Below, piece after piece: positions 24,666-33,072 of a stretch of DNA of 37,799 nucleotides. The position numbers and the translations under genes were made by a program. The stretch spans positions 1-37,799 of the forward strand of contig NZ_AUEH01000029.1 of the NCBI RefSeq assembly GCF_000425885.1. The letters run 5' to 3'. Origin of the DNA: Schleiferilactobacillus harbinensis DSM 16991. GTDB taxonomy: Bacteria; Bacillota; Bacilli; Lactobacillales; Lactobacillaceae. Position 1 is the first letter of the stretch; each line of letters opens with the position of its first letter. The notes under the pieces were generated by a model that saw nothing but the letters and a program-made list of their open reading frames with translations, made no database searches and was not told where the DNA came from.

Positions 24666-24833
24666 TTGGCCCAAAAGAAATTCTTCAACCACGAACCGCT
24701 TTTCACCGCCCGGAGCTTCGGCCTGGGCTGGAACATCAACATCCATAATCCCATTGGCTTGCTGATTTGCGTTGCCTTAGCGGCGGTGATCATCGGTATG
24801 GTGATTTTCAGTATTCTCCATAATGGGTTATAA
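24666..24833 (+). CDS. Small DUF5808-like membrane protein
   Basis: About 55 residues if it starts at TTG 24666, two bases after the Nudix stop; the start is uncertain because no ATG is close and the ribosome binding site is weak. The sequence has the pattern FFNHEPLF..RSFGLGWNIN followed by one transmembrane helix (GLLICVALAAVIIGMVIFSI). The FG-GW-N motif before a membrane helix is that of DUF5808. Probably cotranscribed with the Nudix gene. Function unknown. Confidence 0.6.
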   Translation: MAQKKFFNHEPLFTARSFGLGWNINIHNPIGLLICVALAAVIIGMVIFSILHNGL

Positions 24834-24982
24834 GCAGTACTTTAAATAAATAAAATAAAAATAGTAACGCAGACGTGTCAATAGCGAATTTTCTCCGGCA
24901 CCCCGCGAATAATATTTATATAAATAAATATATGAAAATGGCGTGCTATGGTGGGTCCAGCAAATATTCCGAGGAGATTTCA
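24834..24982 (+). promoter_or_regulatory. AT-rich leader before the deiminase gene
   Basis: This stretch is far more AT-rich than its surroundings. It holds a perfect 12-nt palindrome ATTTATATAAAT (24914-24925) and several -10-like boxes. It probably contains the promoter of the downstream gene, but I cannot place a convincing -35/-10 pair. Confidence 0.35.
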
Positions 24983-25990
24983 ATGGAAAAACGAACTGGA
25001 TTTTTATACGTCGCCATTTTTGTACTGGCAGTTATTATCGGTGGTGCCCTGCTGCTTGGCCGCCACCGGTCCGAGGCGGGGAGAGAACAGATGGGCACAC
25101 CAACGATTTACACCGCTCTGCCGAGTCAAACAAATGGCTACTACCGGCCCTTTGCTGGGGCGCTGAAAAGTTTCAGTGCCCAGCTGAACGCTTCGGCTGC
25201 ACCGGTGGTCACCATCACCAAACAACACTTAGACCAGCCCACCAGCCGCTTCACCTACGACGACATTTGGCTCCGGGACGTGGCGCCGGTGATCACCACC
25301 CATATGGTGAAATTCCGCTACGCGCCCAGCTACCTGGCCAAGGCCGACCGCACCTATTTGGACACCCGCTTTCGCGCTTGGTTGAAGCAGATGCACTTTC
25401 AATACCGCACCAGCGATCTGGTACTGGATGGCGGAAATTTGGTCTGGAATGGGCACGATACCGTTATTTTGACCGAACACGTCTTCAAGGATAATCCCGA
25501 GTGGTCCCGGCAGGAAATCGTCAGTGAGTTGAAATACCAGTTGAACGTCAGCCACGTGATCATTATTCCCGCTGAACCGGGCGATGTGCTCGGTCACGCC
25601 GACGGGATGGTCAAATTTATCAATGCCCGGACGCTGTACGTCAGCGACTTCTCCGGCGATGACGTCCTGGTACACACCGTTGAACGCCGCATCAAGGCCG
25701 AGCTGCCCGCCGCCAAATTCGTCATCCTGCCTTCGGCTTACACCGCCAAGGATCAATATGATCGTAAAATTACCTCCGCCAAGGGGTTGTATATCAATAT
25801 GCTGGAAACACCGGACACGATTTACGTACCGCATTACGATCTGCCGGCCGATCAGCGGGTACTCAAAATTATACGCGCCCATACAGCGAAGAAGGTCGTG
25901 CCCATTGACGTGGCCAAAATTTCCACCACCGGCGGTTCCGTGCACTGCCTAACATGGGACGTACCGGCGCGGCTGATGCCGGCCCATTAA
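24983..25990 (+). CDS. Membrane-anchored agmatine/peptidyl-arginine deiminase family protein
   Basis: 335 residues from ATG 24983 (GAGGAG 6 nt upstream). An N-terminal hydrophobic helix (about 6-26) acts as signal anchor, and the rest is a PAD_porph-type deiminase fold. Guanidino-group-modifying motifs are present in order: DDIWLRDVAPV, LDGGNLVWNG, GHADGMVKFI and the catalytic cysteine in TGGSVHCLTW (C322). Family members convert agmatine to N-carbamoylputrescine or citrullinate peptide arginines. The cytosolic AguA has no such anchor and sits in an agu operon, which is absent here. An extracytoplasmic enzyme on host, peptide or polyamine substrates is the better guess. Confidence 0.82.
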   Translation: MEKRTGFLYVAIFVLAVIIGGALLLGRHRSEAGREQMGTPTIYTALPSQTNGYYRPFAGALKSFSAQLNASAAPVVTITKQHLDQPTSRFTYDDIWLRDVAPVITTHMVKFRYAPSYLAKADRTYLDTRFRAWLKQMHFQYRTSDLVLDGGNLVWNGHDTVILTEHVFKDNPEWSRQEIVSELKYQLNVSHVIIIPAEPGDVLGHADGMVKFINARTLYVSDFSGDDVLVHTVERRIKAELPAAKFVILPSAYTAKDQYDRKITSAKGLYINMLETPDTIYVPHYDLPADQRVLKIIRAHTAKKVVPIDVAKISTTGGSVHCLTWDVPARLMPAH

Positions 25991-26036
25991 TCAGGTCCAG
26001 GCCCTTTCTTTCTGACCGCCACCGGGCAGCCAAAAC

Positions 26037-26045
26037 TGGTACACT
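26037..26045 (+). promoter_or_regulatory. Candidate extended -10 promoter of the two-component operon
   Basis: TGG-TACACT (TG at 26037, hexamer 26040-26045) about 44 nt before the response regulator start. No -35 is recognisable. The same TGGTACACTAT string precedes the cold-shock gene. Confidence 0.4.
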
Positions 26046-26088
26046 ATCATTAACGATACCCCGCAACGCGAGAAAGAAAGACGTGACC

Positions 26089-26766
26089 ATGGAACGAATT
26101 CTCTTAATTGACGACAATCCCGACATCGGCGCGATGCTGGACACTGTCCTGGGCGACACGTACGCCATCACCAAAGCCTATTCGGGGACCGAGGGCCTGC
26201 TCCAAACTCAGCAGCAGGCGTTCGATTTGATCCTGCTGGACCGCATGCTGCCGGGGAAAAATGGCGAGGCAGTGCTGCACAATCTGCGGCAGACTTTGAC
26301 GACCCCGATCATTATGCTGACGGCGTTGAGTGATAAAGACGACATCGCGCGGCTATTAATGGCTGGCGCAACGGATTATGTCACCAAACCGTTCAACATT
26401 AAGGAATTGAAAGCCCGGATCGTCGTCGCGCTGCGGCAAAACGCGGCGCCCGCAACGAGCACTGCCCCGGCGGCGGTTTCGTTTGGCCCATTCACCTTGG
26501 CTGAGAAGGACTATACCCTCCATTGGCAGGACCAATCAGTCGACCTTAAAAAGAAGGAATTCGACATTTTGAAACTCCTTTTCCAGCATCCCGGCCAGGT
26601 TTTTAGCAAGGAAGCCCTATACACCCAAGTGTGGCACGAACCTTATTACGGGGATGAAAATACCGTCAACGTCCATCTCACTAACCTGCGCAAAAAACTA
26701 CGCCAACTCGACCCAGACCAGGAGCACATCGCCACGGTCTGGGGTATTGGCGTAAAGCTGGTCTAG
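26089..26766 (+). CDS. OmpR/PhoB-family response regulator
   Basis: 225 residues from ATG 26089 (a GTG two codons earlier is possible). Receiver domain 1-115 with DD at 8-9, phospho-acceptor D51 (LILLDRMLPG), T/K switch (ML-TAL and TKPF). A C-terminal winged helix (about 125-225) follows, with the VNVHLTNLRKKL recognition helix. It is cotranscribed with the histidine kinase two bases downstream. Target genes are unknown; the deiminase just upstream on the same strand is a reasonable guess only. Confidence 0.93.
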   Translation: MERILLIDDNPDIGAMLDTVLGDTYAITKAYSGTEGLLQTQQQAFDLILLDRMLPGKNGEAVLHNLRQTLTTPIIMLTALSDKDDIARLLMAGATDYVTKPFNIKELKARIVVALRQNAAPATSTAPAAVSFGPFTLAEKDYTLHWQDQSVDLKKKEFDILKLLFQHPGQVFSKEALYTQVWHEPYYGDENTVNVHLTNLRKKLRQLDPDQEHIATVWGIGVKLV

Positions 26767-26768
26767 CG

Positions 26769-27695
26769 ATGACGACAATCGGCTGGATCCTCCTCATCGC
26801 CATGGCTGGCGCGTGCCTCGCTTATTTAGTGTACATTTTGCTGGCAATCCGCGATTTGCGGCACCAGGTCAACGGTATCGCGGCCAGCCGCACCAACAAC
26901 GACGTCCGCACGGCCAGCCGCAATCCGCTCATCGTCAATCTCGCCAACGCCATCAATACGCTGTTGACTGATCAGCGCCAGGAGCGGGCCGACAACGCCG
27001 CTGTGGCGAAACAAATCGATCAGGCGATCAATAATATTTCCCACGATTTACGGACCCCATTGACCGTTGCCAGCGGCTACGTGCAGTACCTCAGCGAAGA
27101 AAAACTGCCGCCCGCTAAAGCTCAGCAGGTCCTCACCCAGGCCGAACAAAATCTGGAGACCGTCAATACCCGCTTGGAATCTCTGCTGGAATACAACCGG
27201 ATCACAGAACACCGCTTGACCGTGCAGGCCGAGAATTTTGACCTGTCTGCCCTGGTCCAAAACGCGCTGCTCACGCTCTATGACGCCCTGCAAACAGCTG
27301 GTTTCACTGTCACCCCGCAAATCACCAGCGGCGTCCTGGTCCATCTGGATCAAGAAAAGACCCGGCGCATTATCCAAAATCTGCTGGGCAATGCCCTGAT
27401 CCATGGGATTAAAACTTTGCACGTCACCTTATCCCAACACCCCGCGGCACCCACCATCACGCTCACTGTGACCAATGGCATCGCCCACCCCATTACGCAC
27501 TTGGAGCGGCTGACTGACCGCTTCTATACTGAGGACCTGGCGGGGCAAACGGGCAACTCCGGCTTAGGGTTATATATTACCCAACACTTAGCGGAATTGA
27601 TGCAGGGACAACTAGCATTAACCACTACAGCCACCGCCTTCACCGCCACCGTGACTCTGCCGCAGCGGATCGCTTCAACGCCGAAAGCACCCTGA
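26769..27695 (+). CDS. Sensor histidine kinase
   Basis: 308 residues, small for the family. A single N-terminal membrane helix (about 5-27) with almost no extracellular part is followed by a short linker, the HisKA domain with NNISHDLRTPLT (H92) and the HATPase domain with N box IIQNLLGNALIHG, F box DRFYTED and G box GNSGLGLYI. With so little outside the cell, the signal is probably sensed in the membrane or through a partner protein. It pairs with the response regulator 26089-26766. Confidence 0.92.
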   Translation: MTTIGWILLIAMAGACLAYLVYILLAIRDLRHQVNGIAASRTNNDVRTASRNPLIVNLANAINTLLTDQRQERADNAAVAKQIDQAINNISHDLRTPLTVASGYVQYLSEEKLPPAKAQQVLTQAEQNLETVNTRLESLLEYNRITEHRLTVQAENFDLSALVQNALLTLYDALQTAGFTVTPQITSGVLVHLDQEKTRRIIQNLLGNALIHGIKTLHVTLSQHPAAPTITLTVTNGIAHPITHLERLTDRFYTEDLAGQTGNSGLGLYITQHLAELMQGQLALTTTATAFTATVTLPQRIASTPKAP

Positions 27696-27735
27696 ACCGG
27701 CAGTAGCCCTAAACTTGTATCGGAGGCCATGCCCA

Positions 27736-28389
27736 ATGAAAGTAATTAACGTATACCCACTGCCAGATAAGCACTTGATTGGTGTCCCGGTTAGTGAGCG
27801 GGCCCTTCTGCCCAAACAGCGTCAGGCCACAGCCCCAGTCACGATGAGCACGGAACAAGTATTTCTCTTGCCCGAATCTGAGTACAACCTCTTTACTCAT
27901 CATATGGAACGCCGGTACACGGAAGGCTTTCAGATCAACACAATACTGCTTCAGGATCTAATACACTGGCCTGATGATTGGCATTACGGTGATGCCGTAG
28001 TGTTCCTCACTGATCCGAGTGAGGAAATGACGGGGATGCTGAATAAGTTGTCCATTTCGTTTAAACAAACCGTGGGCGAATCCGATACCTGGGCGATCGC
28101 AGCCAACCAGTATCCCAAGTTATTCGATATTTATACGACGACGCACGAATTTGATCAGCGAAAAGCCAAAATGGTAGCGATTCCGGGTATGCTCCACACA
28201 CCTGTTCCAACTCCGATCAGCTTCCCGAAACTCATTGAACTCGCAACACAATATTATGGGCTACCTAGATTAACTCTAATGATGGCCACGATTCTCCAGC
28301 ATACCAAAAGCACACCGTTTTCTGTCTCTCTTCCAGGGCTCACGATTAACGGCGACAAAGATACCCTGGACGTCGTTTTTTTCCTGTAG
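27736..28389 (+). CDS. Unrecognised soluble protein
   Basis: 217 residues from ATG 27736 with CGGAGG 9 nt upstream. No signal peptide or clear membrane segment. The first 60 residues look like a regulator of small size (MKVINVYPLPDKHLIGVPV), the rest is mixed alpha/beta, ending TINGDKDTLDVVFFL. I do not recognise the family. Its base composition is more AT-rich than the genes around it, which may point to acquisition. It converges on the 28501 locus with a strong hairpin between. Confidence 0.6.
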   Translation: MKVINVYPLPDKHLIGVPVSERALLPKQRQATAPVTMSTEQVFLLPESEYNLFTHHMERRYTEGFQINTILLQDLIHWPDDWHYGDAVVFLTDPSEEMTGMLNKLSISFKQTVGESDTWAIAANQYPKLFDIYTTTHEFDQRKAKMVAIPGMLHTPVPTPISFPKLIELATQYYGLPRLTLMMATILQHTKSTPFSVSLPGLTINGDKDTLDVVFFL

Positions 28390-28415
28390 TGGCGCTTTGA
28401 ATTGAGTATCCCGAA

Positions 28416-28457
28416 GAGGCTCCCACCAATCCCGTAATCAGGATTGGTGGGAGCCTC
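28416..28457. terminator. Bidirectional hairpin between convergent genes
   Basis: GAGGCTCCCACCAATCC pairs perfectly (17 bp) with its complement after an 8-nt loop. Neither strand continues into a T-run. Position between two converging genes supports a terminator or mRNA 3'-end stabiliser. Confidence 0.55.
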
Positions 28458-28500
28458 GAATTCTGTACATTCTAGCTCTCATTCGCGATGGCTTGTCTTG

Positions 28501-29078
28501 TTATACAAACGGATTCCCATATTTCTGACAATACTCGTAGAAGCCCAGCCGATAAAGATCGACATCCTGATGCACCTGTTCAGCTGACTTAAACCGAATC
28601 ATTTTGAGCGTTGCTTCAGTAAAGTCCAGCACCGCCGTCCCATTTGCCGTAACGAGGTTGCGATCCCATACGGTCTGTTGTGCCAGAAAGCCATTCTGGT
28701 TTTGGTACGCGCGATAGTCCCGCCAGAGATATTGGGCGTTGCCTGTGTGCTGATACTGATTCAAAAGCCCATTTCGTGCTAAGTAATCCACGGTACCGCA
28801 AATTGCTGCCACCGGTTGGTCAGTATGTAGCCGACTGGTAATCAATTGTTTCAACGGCTCATTATTGACAGCCCAGGAGTTACCGCCAATCAGCACGAAT
28901 AATGCACACTCGCTGGGAATCTGATCGATTTGATAATCCATCTGGGTCGTAAAACCACCGATAGATGGATCACCTTTTGTGCTGAGGCAGTTTTGACTGT
29001 CCAGTCAGGTGCAGTATTCAGCATCCGGGCCAAATAGGCACCTTCCCAATCGGCATAATCATCCATCATCACAAACTT
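28501..29078 (-). pseudogene. DJ-1/PfpI-family protein, frameshifted
   Basis: Two reading frames together give one DJ-1/PfpI (type 1 glutamine amidotransferase-like) protein. The N-terminal piece reads KFVMMDDYADWEGAYLARML and ends WTVKTASAQK. After the A4 run at 28975-28978 the homology continues in another frame as GDPSIGGFTTQMDYQIDQIP, FVLIGGNSWA, then AAICGTVDYLARNGLL with the nucleophile cysteine, to the stop at 28501. One missing A would explain the shift. Its true start codon is also gone (see 29059-29148). The downstream piece has an ATG (28941) but no good ribosome binding site. A sequencing error is possible for the single base but not for the lost start. Confidence 0.75.
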
Positions 29079-29148
29079 CCAGATTATCCAAGGCTAATTG
29101 TTGCGGGTACTGCTTGGTGACGTTTCTTGCTTCTAATACAACATCCAT
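29059..29148 (-). pseudogene. N-terminal ABC ATPase remnant fused to the DJ-1 gene
   Basis: From ATG 29148, behind a good GGAGG, 29 codons read MDVVLEARNVTKQYPQQLAL then DNLEV. This is the standard opening of an ABC transporter ATPase (strand 1 and the stretch before Walker A). It runs out of family pattern and stops at TGA 29059-29061, where the DJ-1 reading frame has already begun. A deletion has joined the first 23-25 codons of an ATPase gene to codon 2 or 3 of the DJ-1 gene. Confidence 0.65.
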
Positions 29149-29219
29149 GTGGTTGCCTCCGTGATGACTTGATGGTTCTACTATATCGGCCAAGGATAAA
29201 GCGACTCTTAATTCGAGTA

Positions 29220-29675
29220 TTAACTATCTCTTAATTCCGCTGCGGCATAAGGATCCGGTAATCCAGCCGCCGCTTTTTCTGCCTGCACGTATCGGCGCTC
29301 CTGGGTAATGATTGCCACTGCATCTGGGGCCAGATAGATGTCCAGCTTGTAGTCAATCTCCTTGAGATTGGCCGTCAGTCGACGCTGTTCAGCCAACACG
29401 GCTGCCCGCTGCTTGGCTAATAATTCCTGCCGCGCGGGAATCGTCGTCGGACCAGCCATGCAGTAAGCAACGTATTGCCGAATTTCTTTAATGGCCATGT
29501 TGGTATTTTTCAAGCAGCAAATCGTATGCAGCATATTCAGGTCAGAATCAGTAAACACGCGGTAGCCTGCTTGATTGCGGCCCACAAAGGGCAATAATCC
29601 CTGCTGGTCATAAAACCGCAGCGTATAAACCGATAGGCCGGTCAAGGCCGCTGCTTCTTTAATCGAATAAGTCAT
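29220..29675 (-). CDS. MerR-family transcriptional regulator
   Basis: 151 residues from ATG 29675 with GGAGG upstream. N-terminal winged HTH typical of MerR (YSIKEAAALTGLSVYTLRFYDQQGLL, then YRVFTDSDLNMLHTI), a long dimerisation helix (about 80-115) and a short C-terminal part without the cysteines of metal sensors. It resembles the AdhR/NmlR subgroup that responds to aldehydes and electrophiles and often controls adjacent oxidoreductases. Here both neighbours, an SDR reductase (divergent) and a DJ-1 protein (downstream), are broken. Confidence 0.9.
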   Translation of the reverse strand: MTYSIKEAAALTGLSVYTLRFYDQQGLLPFVGRNQAGYRVFTDSDLNMLHTICCLKNTNMAIKEIRQYVAYCMAGPTTIPARQELLAKQRAAVLAEQRRLTANLKEIDYKLDIYLAPDAVAIITQERRYVQAEKAAAGLPDPYAAAELRDS

Positions 29676-29702
29676 TCAATACACCTCCGGACGATAAATC
29701 CT

Positions 29703-29732
29703 TGCCCTAGAGTATACTCGATGGTTTAAGGT
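29703..29732 (+). promoter_or_regulatory. MerR-type dyad at the divergent promoter
   Basis: The perfect core GAGTATACTC (29710-29719) lies in CTAGAGTATACTCGATGG, close to the NmlR/AdhR operator type. TTGCCC (29703-29708) and a TAAGGT-like box about 20 nt further give the long spacer typical of MerR-activated promoters, driving the SDR gene. Confidence 0.55.
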
Positions 29733-29766
29733 AAACACAATTGTCAATTAAAGGAGACGATAGTTT

Positions 29767-30788
29767 ATGACTCACTATCTCGTAACCGGCGGCACCGGCT
29801 TTCTCAGTGCGCACCTCATTGCCCAATTGCTCACCCAAGGCGCGTTTGTCCGGACCACGGTGCGTTCCCTGGAGAAGTCCGATCAAGTCCGACAAACTAT
29901 GGTCGACAATCATATTCCGCACTTGGATCGGCTCAGCTTCGCCGTCGATGATCTGAACACAGACGCCGGCTGGGCCGCTGCCATGGCCGATATTGAAGGG
30001 GTGTTCAGCGTCGCTTCCCCCGTGTTTATGGATCATCCCCAAGACGCAGCTGCGGCCATGCGCCCCGCGATTGACGGCGTCCAACGGGTGATCAAAGCGG
30101 CCCAAGGGGCGTCCGCCGCTTAGTCATGACCGCTAATTTCGGCGCAGTGGGGTTCAGCAACCTTGATCCACAGCACGTGACCACCGAAGCTGACTGGACC
30201 GATCCAGACCAGCCTGGTTTGTCGCTTTACGAAAAATCCAAATTATTGGCCGAAAAGGCGGCCTGGCAACTGATTGATGCGCCGGACAACCATCTCGAAT
30301 TCGCTACGATTAATCCAGTCGCCATTCTTGGCCCCGCATTAAGCGCCCACCTGTCTGGCAGCTTTTCCATTCTCACCAACCTAATGAATGGCTCGCTCAA
30401 GGTCGTACCGCCCATCGCGCTGAACATCGTTGACGTCCGGGATGTCGCAAAATTGCACATTTTGGCCATGCAAACTCCAGCCGCCAATCACCAGCGCTTT
30501 ATTGCGGCCGCAGACGGCATGATCAGCATGCCGCAAATGGCCGCGGTCATTCGGCAGTATGTCCCAACAGTTGCAGATAAGCTGCCGCGACACACGCTGC
30601 CGGTTTGGGCGTTGCATTTGGCCGCTCATTTCAACCGCACGGCGAAAGAAGGGGATCTCTTACTGCGGGTCAATCATCATGTCAGCAATCAAAAGGCCCG
30701 GACTGTCTTGGGCTGGGAACCGCTCGGCAGCATTCAAGATACCCTGCAAACCACCTTAGCCAGCATGGCCCACTATGGGGTGTTGTGA
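29767..30788 (+). pseudogene. SDR-family NAD(P)-dependent reductase, frameshifted
   Basis: Two adjacent frames make one extended SDR (dihydroflavonol-reductase/epimerase type). 29767-30123 carries TGGTGFLSAHL (nucleotide-binding) and VFSVASPVF. The frame ends at TAG 30121 after GASAA. The continuing homology reads VRRLVMTANFGAVGFSN in the frame of the ATG at 30126, with the catalytic YEKSK and INPVAILGP to the stop at 30788. A single base lost near the GGGG at 30106-30109 restores one protein of about 340 residues. ATG 29767 has AAAGGAG upstream. Split products would separate the cofactor and catalytic parts, so it is probably inactive. Confidence 0.8.
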
Positions 30789-31552
30789 TCGGCGCGATGA
30801 ATTGTCTGCGCCACCGTCGTCATAAAATTCTTCCCATACGCCGCCGCCAACTGCGGCGGCCAGTGGACAATGCGCGCATCCGCGGCCAGCATTGGCTTGA
30901 GCCACTGGATCGTGGGCAAGAGTTTCAACATATAATGACTGGAAAACTGGGAAAACAGCAGGTTGGCCCCGAAAAAGTCGATCAATTTGTCCTGAAAAGC
31001 CGGCGCAGACACGGGTACCAGCAAGTTGTTGACGTTGTTGCGGTCGCCCAGAAACAGCGGCAGGCGGCGAAAGTCGTTCTGCAAATCAAAGGAGCGGCCC
31101 TTGTGGCTGGCAGCGATGGCCGGCGTCATCTGGACCAGCCAGACCAGCTTGTGATCGGCCAGGACCAGCAGCTGGCGCAAAACAGCTAATTCCAGCGGCG
31201 TGAACTGATACCGGGCAGCGGCCGCCGCCGGGCTGGCCAATGCTTGGCGGACGGCCGCCGAGAGGCCGGTTAAGTTCGGCAGCGCCGGCCGCACCACTTC
31301 AACCTGCTGGACTTGGGTCAGCCAGTGGGGGTGGGTCGCGATGCGCAGGGTGAGCCAGATAGGAGGCATTGCGGCGCTGGACCAGCGCAGCAGCCAATAC
31401 GAACTGGCACTGGAGCGGGCATAGTTGGCCGCCGTCAGCTGCACCCCCTGGGGCAGGCCGGCTTGGACGGCCGCTTTTAAGGCTCGGTGAAATGCGGGTG
31501 TGCTGGTTTGGGCGGCTAATGCCGCCGCGTGCTGGTCTGGCTCACTGCCCAT
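30773..31552 (-). CDS. Unrecognised protein of 259 residues
   Basis: A soluble, alanine- and leucine-rich protein without signal peptide or membrane helices. No recognised motif; hydrophobic and aromatic patches (FQDKLIDFFGANLLFSQFSS) suggest a globular domain. ATG 31552 overlaps the stop of the TMEM175-like gene by 11 nt, and no separate ribosome binding site is clear, so it is probably translated by coupling. Its 3' end overlaps the converging SDR pseudogene by 16 nt. Confidence 0.65.
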   Translation of the reverse strand: MGSEPDQHAAALAAQTSTPAFHRALKAAVQAGLPQGVQLTAANYARSSASSYWLLRWSSAAMPPIWLTLRIATHPHWLTQVQQVEVVRPALPNLTGLSAAVRQALASPAAAAARYQFTPLELAVLRQLLVLADHKLVWLVQMTPAIAASHKGRSFDLQNDFRRLPLFLGDRNNVNNLLVPVSAPAFQDKLIDFFGANLLFSQFSSHYMLKLLPTIQWLKPMLAADARIVHWPPQLAAAYGKNFMTTVAQTIHRADHNTP

Positions 31553-32138
31553 GACGCGCTGCCCACCGCCGCCATAGATGTGTTTGCACCGTCCGGCCGA
31601 ATAGCCCCAGAACGATCACCAGCAGCAGCCATTGCGGCAAGATCAGTCCGATCACGATATAAACCCCGCTGATAATCAGCATCGTGGCCGCCCCGCGATA
31701 CTCCTCCTGATCATGCGGCGTTAACTGCGCCCGGCCGCCGCCAGCGCGGATCACCAACCGGAAGAGAATAAACTGCACGGCGTCAACAAGGAAGATCACC
31801 CCGGCAAACATCAGCGCCCCAGCCTGCTCCCGGGGATGATCGCTGAGAAAGCTGGTGGCAAACGGCGTCAAACAGATAAAGCCTAAGTAAATGAAGTTGT
31901 AGACCAGCAATTGAATGGTCGGTTCTTTGATAGCGTGGAACAGCTCTTGATGATAGATCCAGTATTGGGCGACCACCCCAAAGCTGATCATGTAAAGCAG
32001 TACTTTCCACCCCGTCGCGCTCATCGTGGCCCAAGTGATCCGCTCGGGCACATCGATATCCAGCACCATCAGCGTTAACACCACGGCAAAGACGCCATCG
32101 GAAATAGCGACTAGCCGACTATGCGAATTCTGAAACAT
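31542..32138 (-). CDS. TMEM175-family potassium channel-like protein (DUF1211)
   Basis: 198 residues from ATG 32138, with GAGGGGG about 8 nt upstream. The first helix carries SRLVAISDGVFAVVLTLMVL, the TMEM175 signature; bacterial members have FSDG, here ISDG. Six membrane helices are predicted, which fits the bacterial tetrameric form. These proteins conduct potassium. A second gene of unknown function is coupled downstream. Confidence 0.85.
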   Translation of the reverse strand: MFQNSHSRLVAISDGVFAVVLTLMVLDIDVPERITWATMSATGWKVLLYMISFGVVAQYWIYHQELFHAIKEPTIQLLVYNFIYLGFICLTPFATSFLSDHPREQAGALMFAGVIFLVDAVQFILFRLVIRAGGGRAQLTPHDQEEYRGAATMLIISGVYIVIGLILPQWLLLVIVLGLFGRTVQTHLWRRWAARHGQ

Positions 32139-32162
32139 CCCGCTGCCCCCTCTTTCTTCCCT

Positions 32163-32168
32163 ATTATA
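32163..32168 (-). promoter_or_regulatory. -10 box of the TMEM175-like operon
   Basis: Minus strand TATAAT 24 nt before the start codon; no recognisable -35. Confidence 0.45.
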
Positions 32169-32248
32169 CCCGCCCAGCAGTTGCGGCCGCCCACAGATGG
32201 TGCCAGAATAAACCCAACGATTATTTTTCAGAAAAGGCGGTCCCACTC

Positions 32249-33025
32249 ATGACCCTCACCCACTTCGTCTTCCTTCTCGCTGCCGGCATTATCGCTGGTT
32301 TGCTCAGCACGATTGCCGGCTTAGCGTCCCTGGCTTCTTACCCTGCACTGCTGATGATCGGCATCCCGCCAGTCATCGCCAACGTGACCAACACCGCCGC
32401 CCTGGTCTTCACCGGTATCGGCGCCACCTTCTCATCCCTGCGGGAATTGAAGGGCCACTGGGTCGAACTCAGCCGCATCCTGATTCTGGTGACCATTGGC
32501 GGGGTCATCGGGAGTGCTGTCCTGCTGCTGGCCCCGGCTTCCAGTTTTGAGAAAGTCGTCCCATTCTTCATCGGGGCTTCCGGCGTATTGTTACTGGCGA
32601 GCGGCCGGGCTCCGAAGAACCCTGATTTAACTGCCGCTACCGGCCCCCGGGCGGCCACCAAGGGCCAGCAGGCGTTGGTCATCTTGGCTATGGTGTTTAT
32701 CGGCGCCTATTCCGGCTACTTCGGTGCCGCGGCCGGAGTTATCATGCTGGCCATCCTGGCGATGATCTCCACCGAACGCTTCACAGTGATCAACGCCGAA
32801 CGCAATGTCGCCGGTTTTGCCTCTAATGCGATTGCGACAGTGATTTACGCCTTCACCACCCACATTGCCTGGCTGCTGGTCATTCCGCTGGGACTGGGCC
32901 TGTTGATCGGCGGCTACATGGGCCCGGCCATCGTCCGGCGGGTGCCGGTGAAACTGCTGCGGGTGGTCATTGCCCTGGCGGCGTTTGGCCTGGCGATCGA
33001 CTTGTTTATCAAGGCGTATTTTTAA
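32249..33025 (+). CDS. TauE/SafE-family membrane transporter
   Basis: 258 residues with about eight transmembrane helices in two repeats. Both halves carry the glycine-rich helix pattern (GIIAGLLSTIAGLASLASYPAL and GAYSGYFGAAAGVIML). Family members export sulfite, sulfoacetate or other organosulfur anions; the substrate here is unknown. ATG 32249. It ends just before a clear terminator hairpin and is monocistronic. Confidence 0.88.
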   Translation: MTLTHFVFLLAAGIIAGLLSTIAGLASLASYPALLMIGIPPVIANVTNTAALVFTGIGATFSSLRELKGHWVELSRILILVTIGGVIGSAVLLLAPASSFEKVVPFFIGASGVLLLASGRAPKNPDLTAATGPRAATKGQQALVILAMVFIGAYSGYFGAAAGVIMLAILAMISTERFTVINAERNVAGFASNAIATVIYAFTTHIAWLLVIPLGLGLLIGGYMGPAIVRRVPVKLLRVVIALAAFGLAIDLFIKAYF

Positions 33026-33039
33026 TAAAAAATACGAAA

Positions 33040-33069
33040 AGACCGCCCGGCTTTCCGACAAGGCGGTCT
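33040..33069. terminator. Terminator hairpin of the TauE/SafE gene
   Basis: AGACCGCC/GGCGGTCT 8-bp stem with a 14-nt loop, 14 nt after the stop codon. No strong T-run follows on plus. Confidence 0.55.
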
Positions 33070-33072
33070 AAC

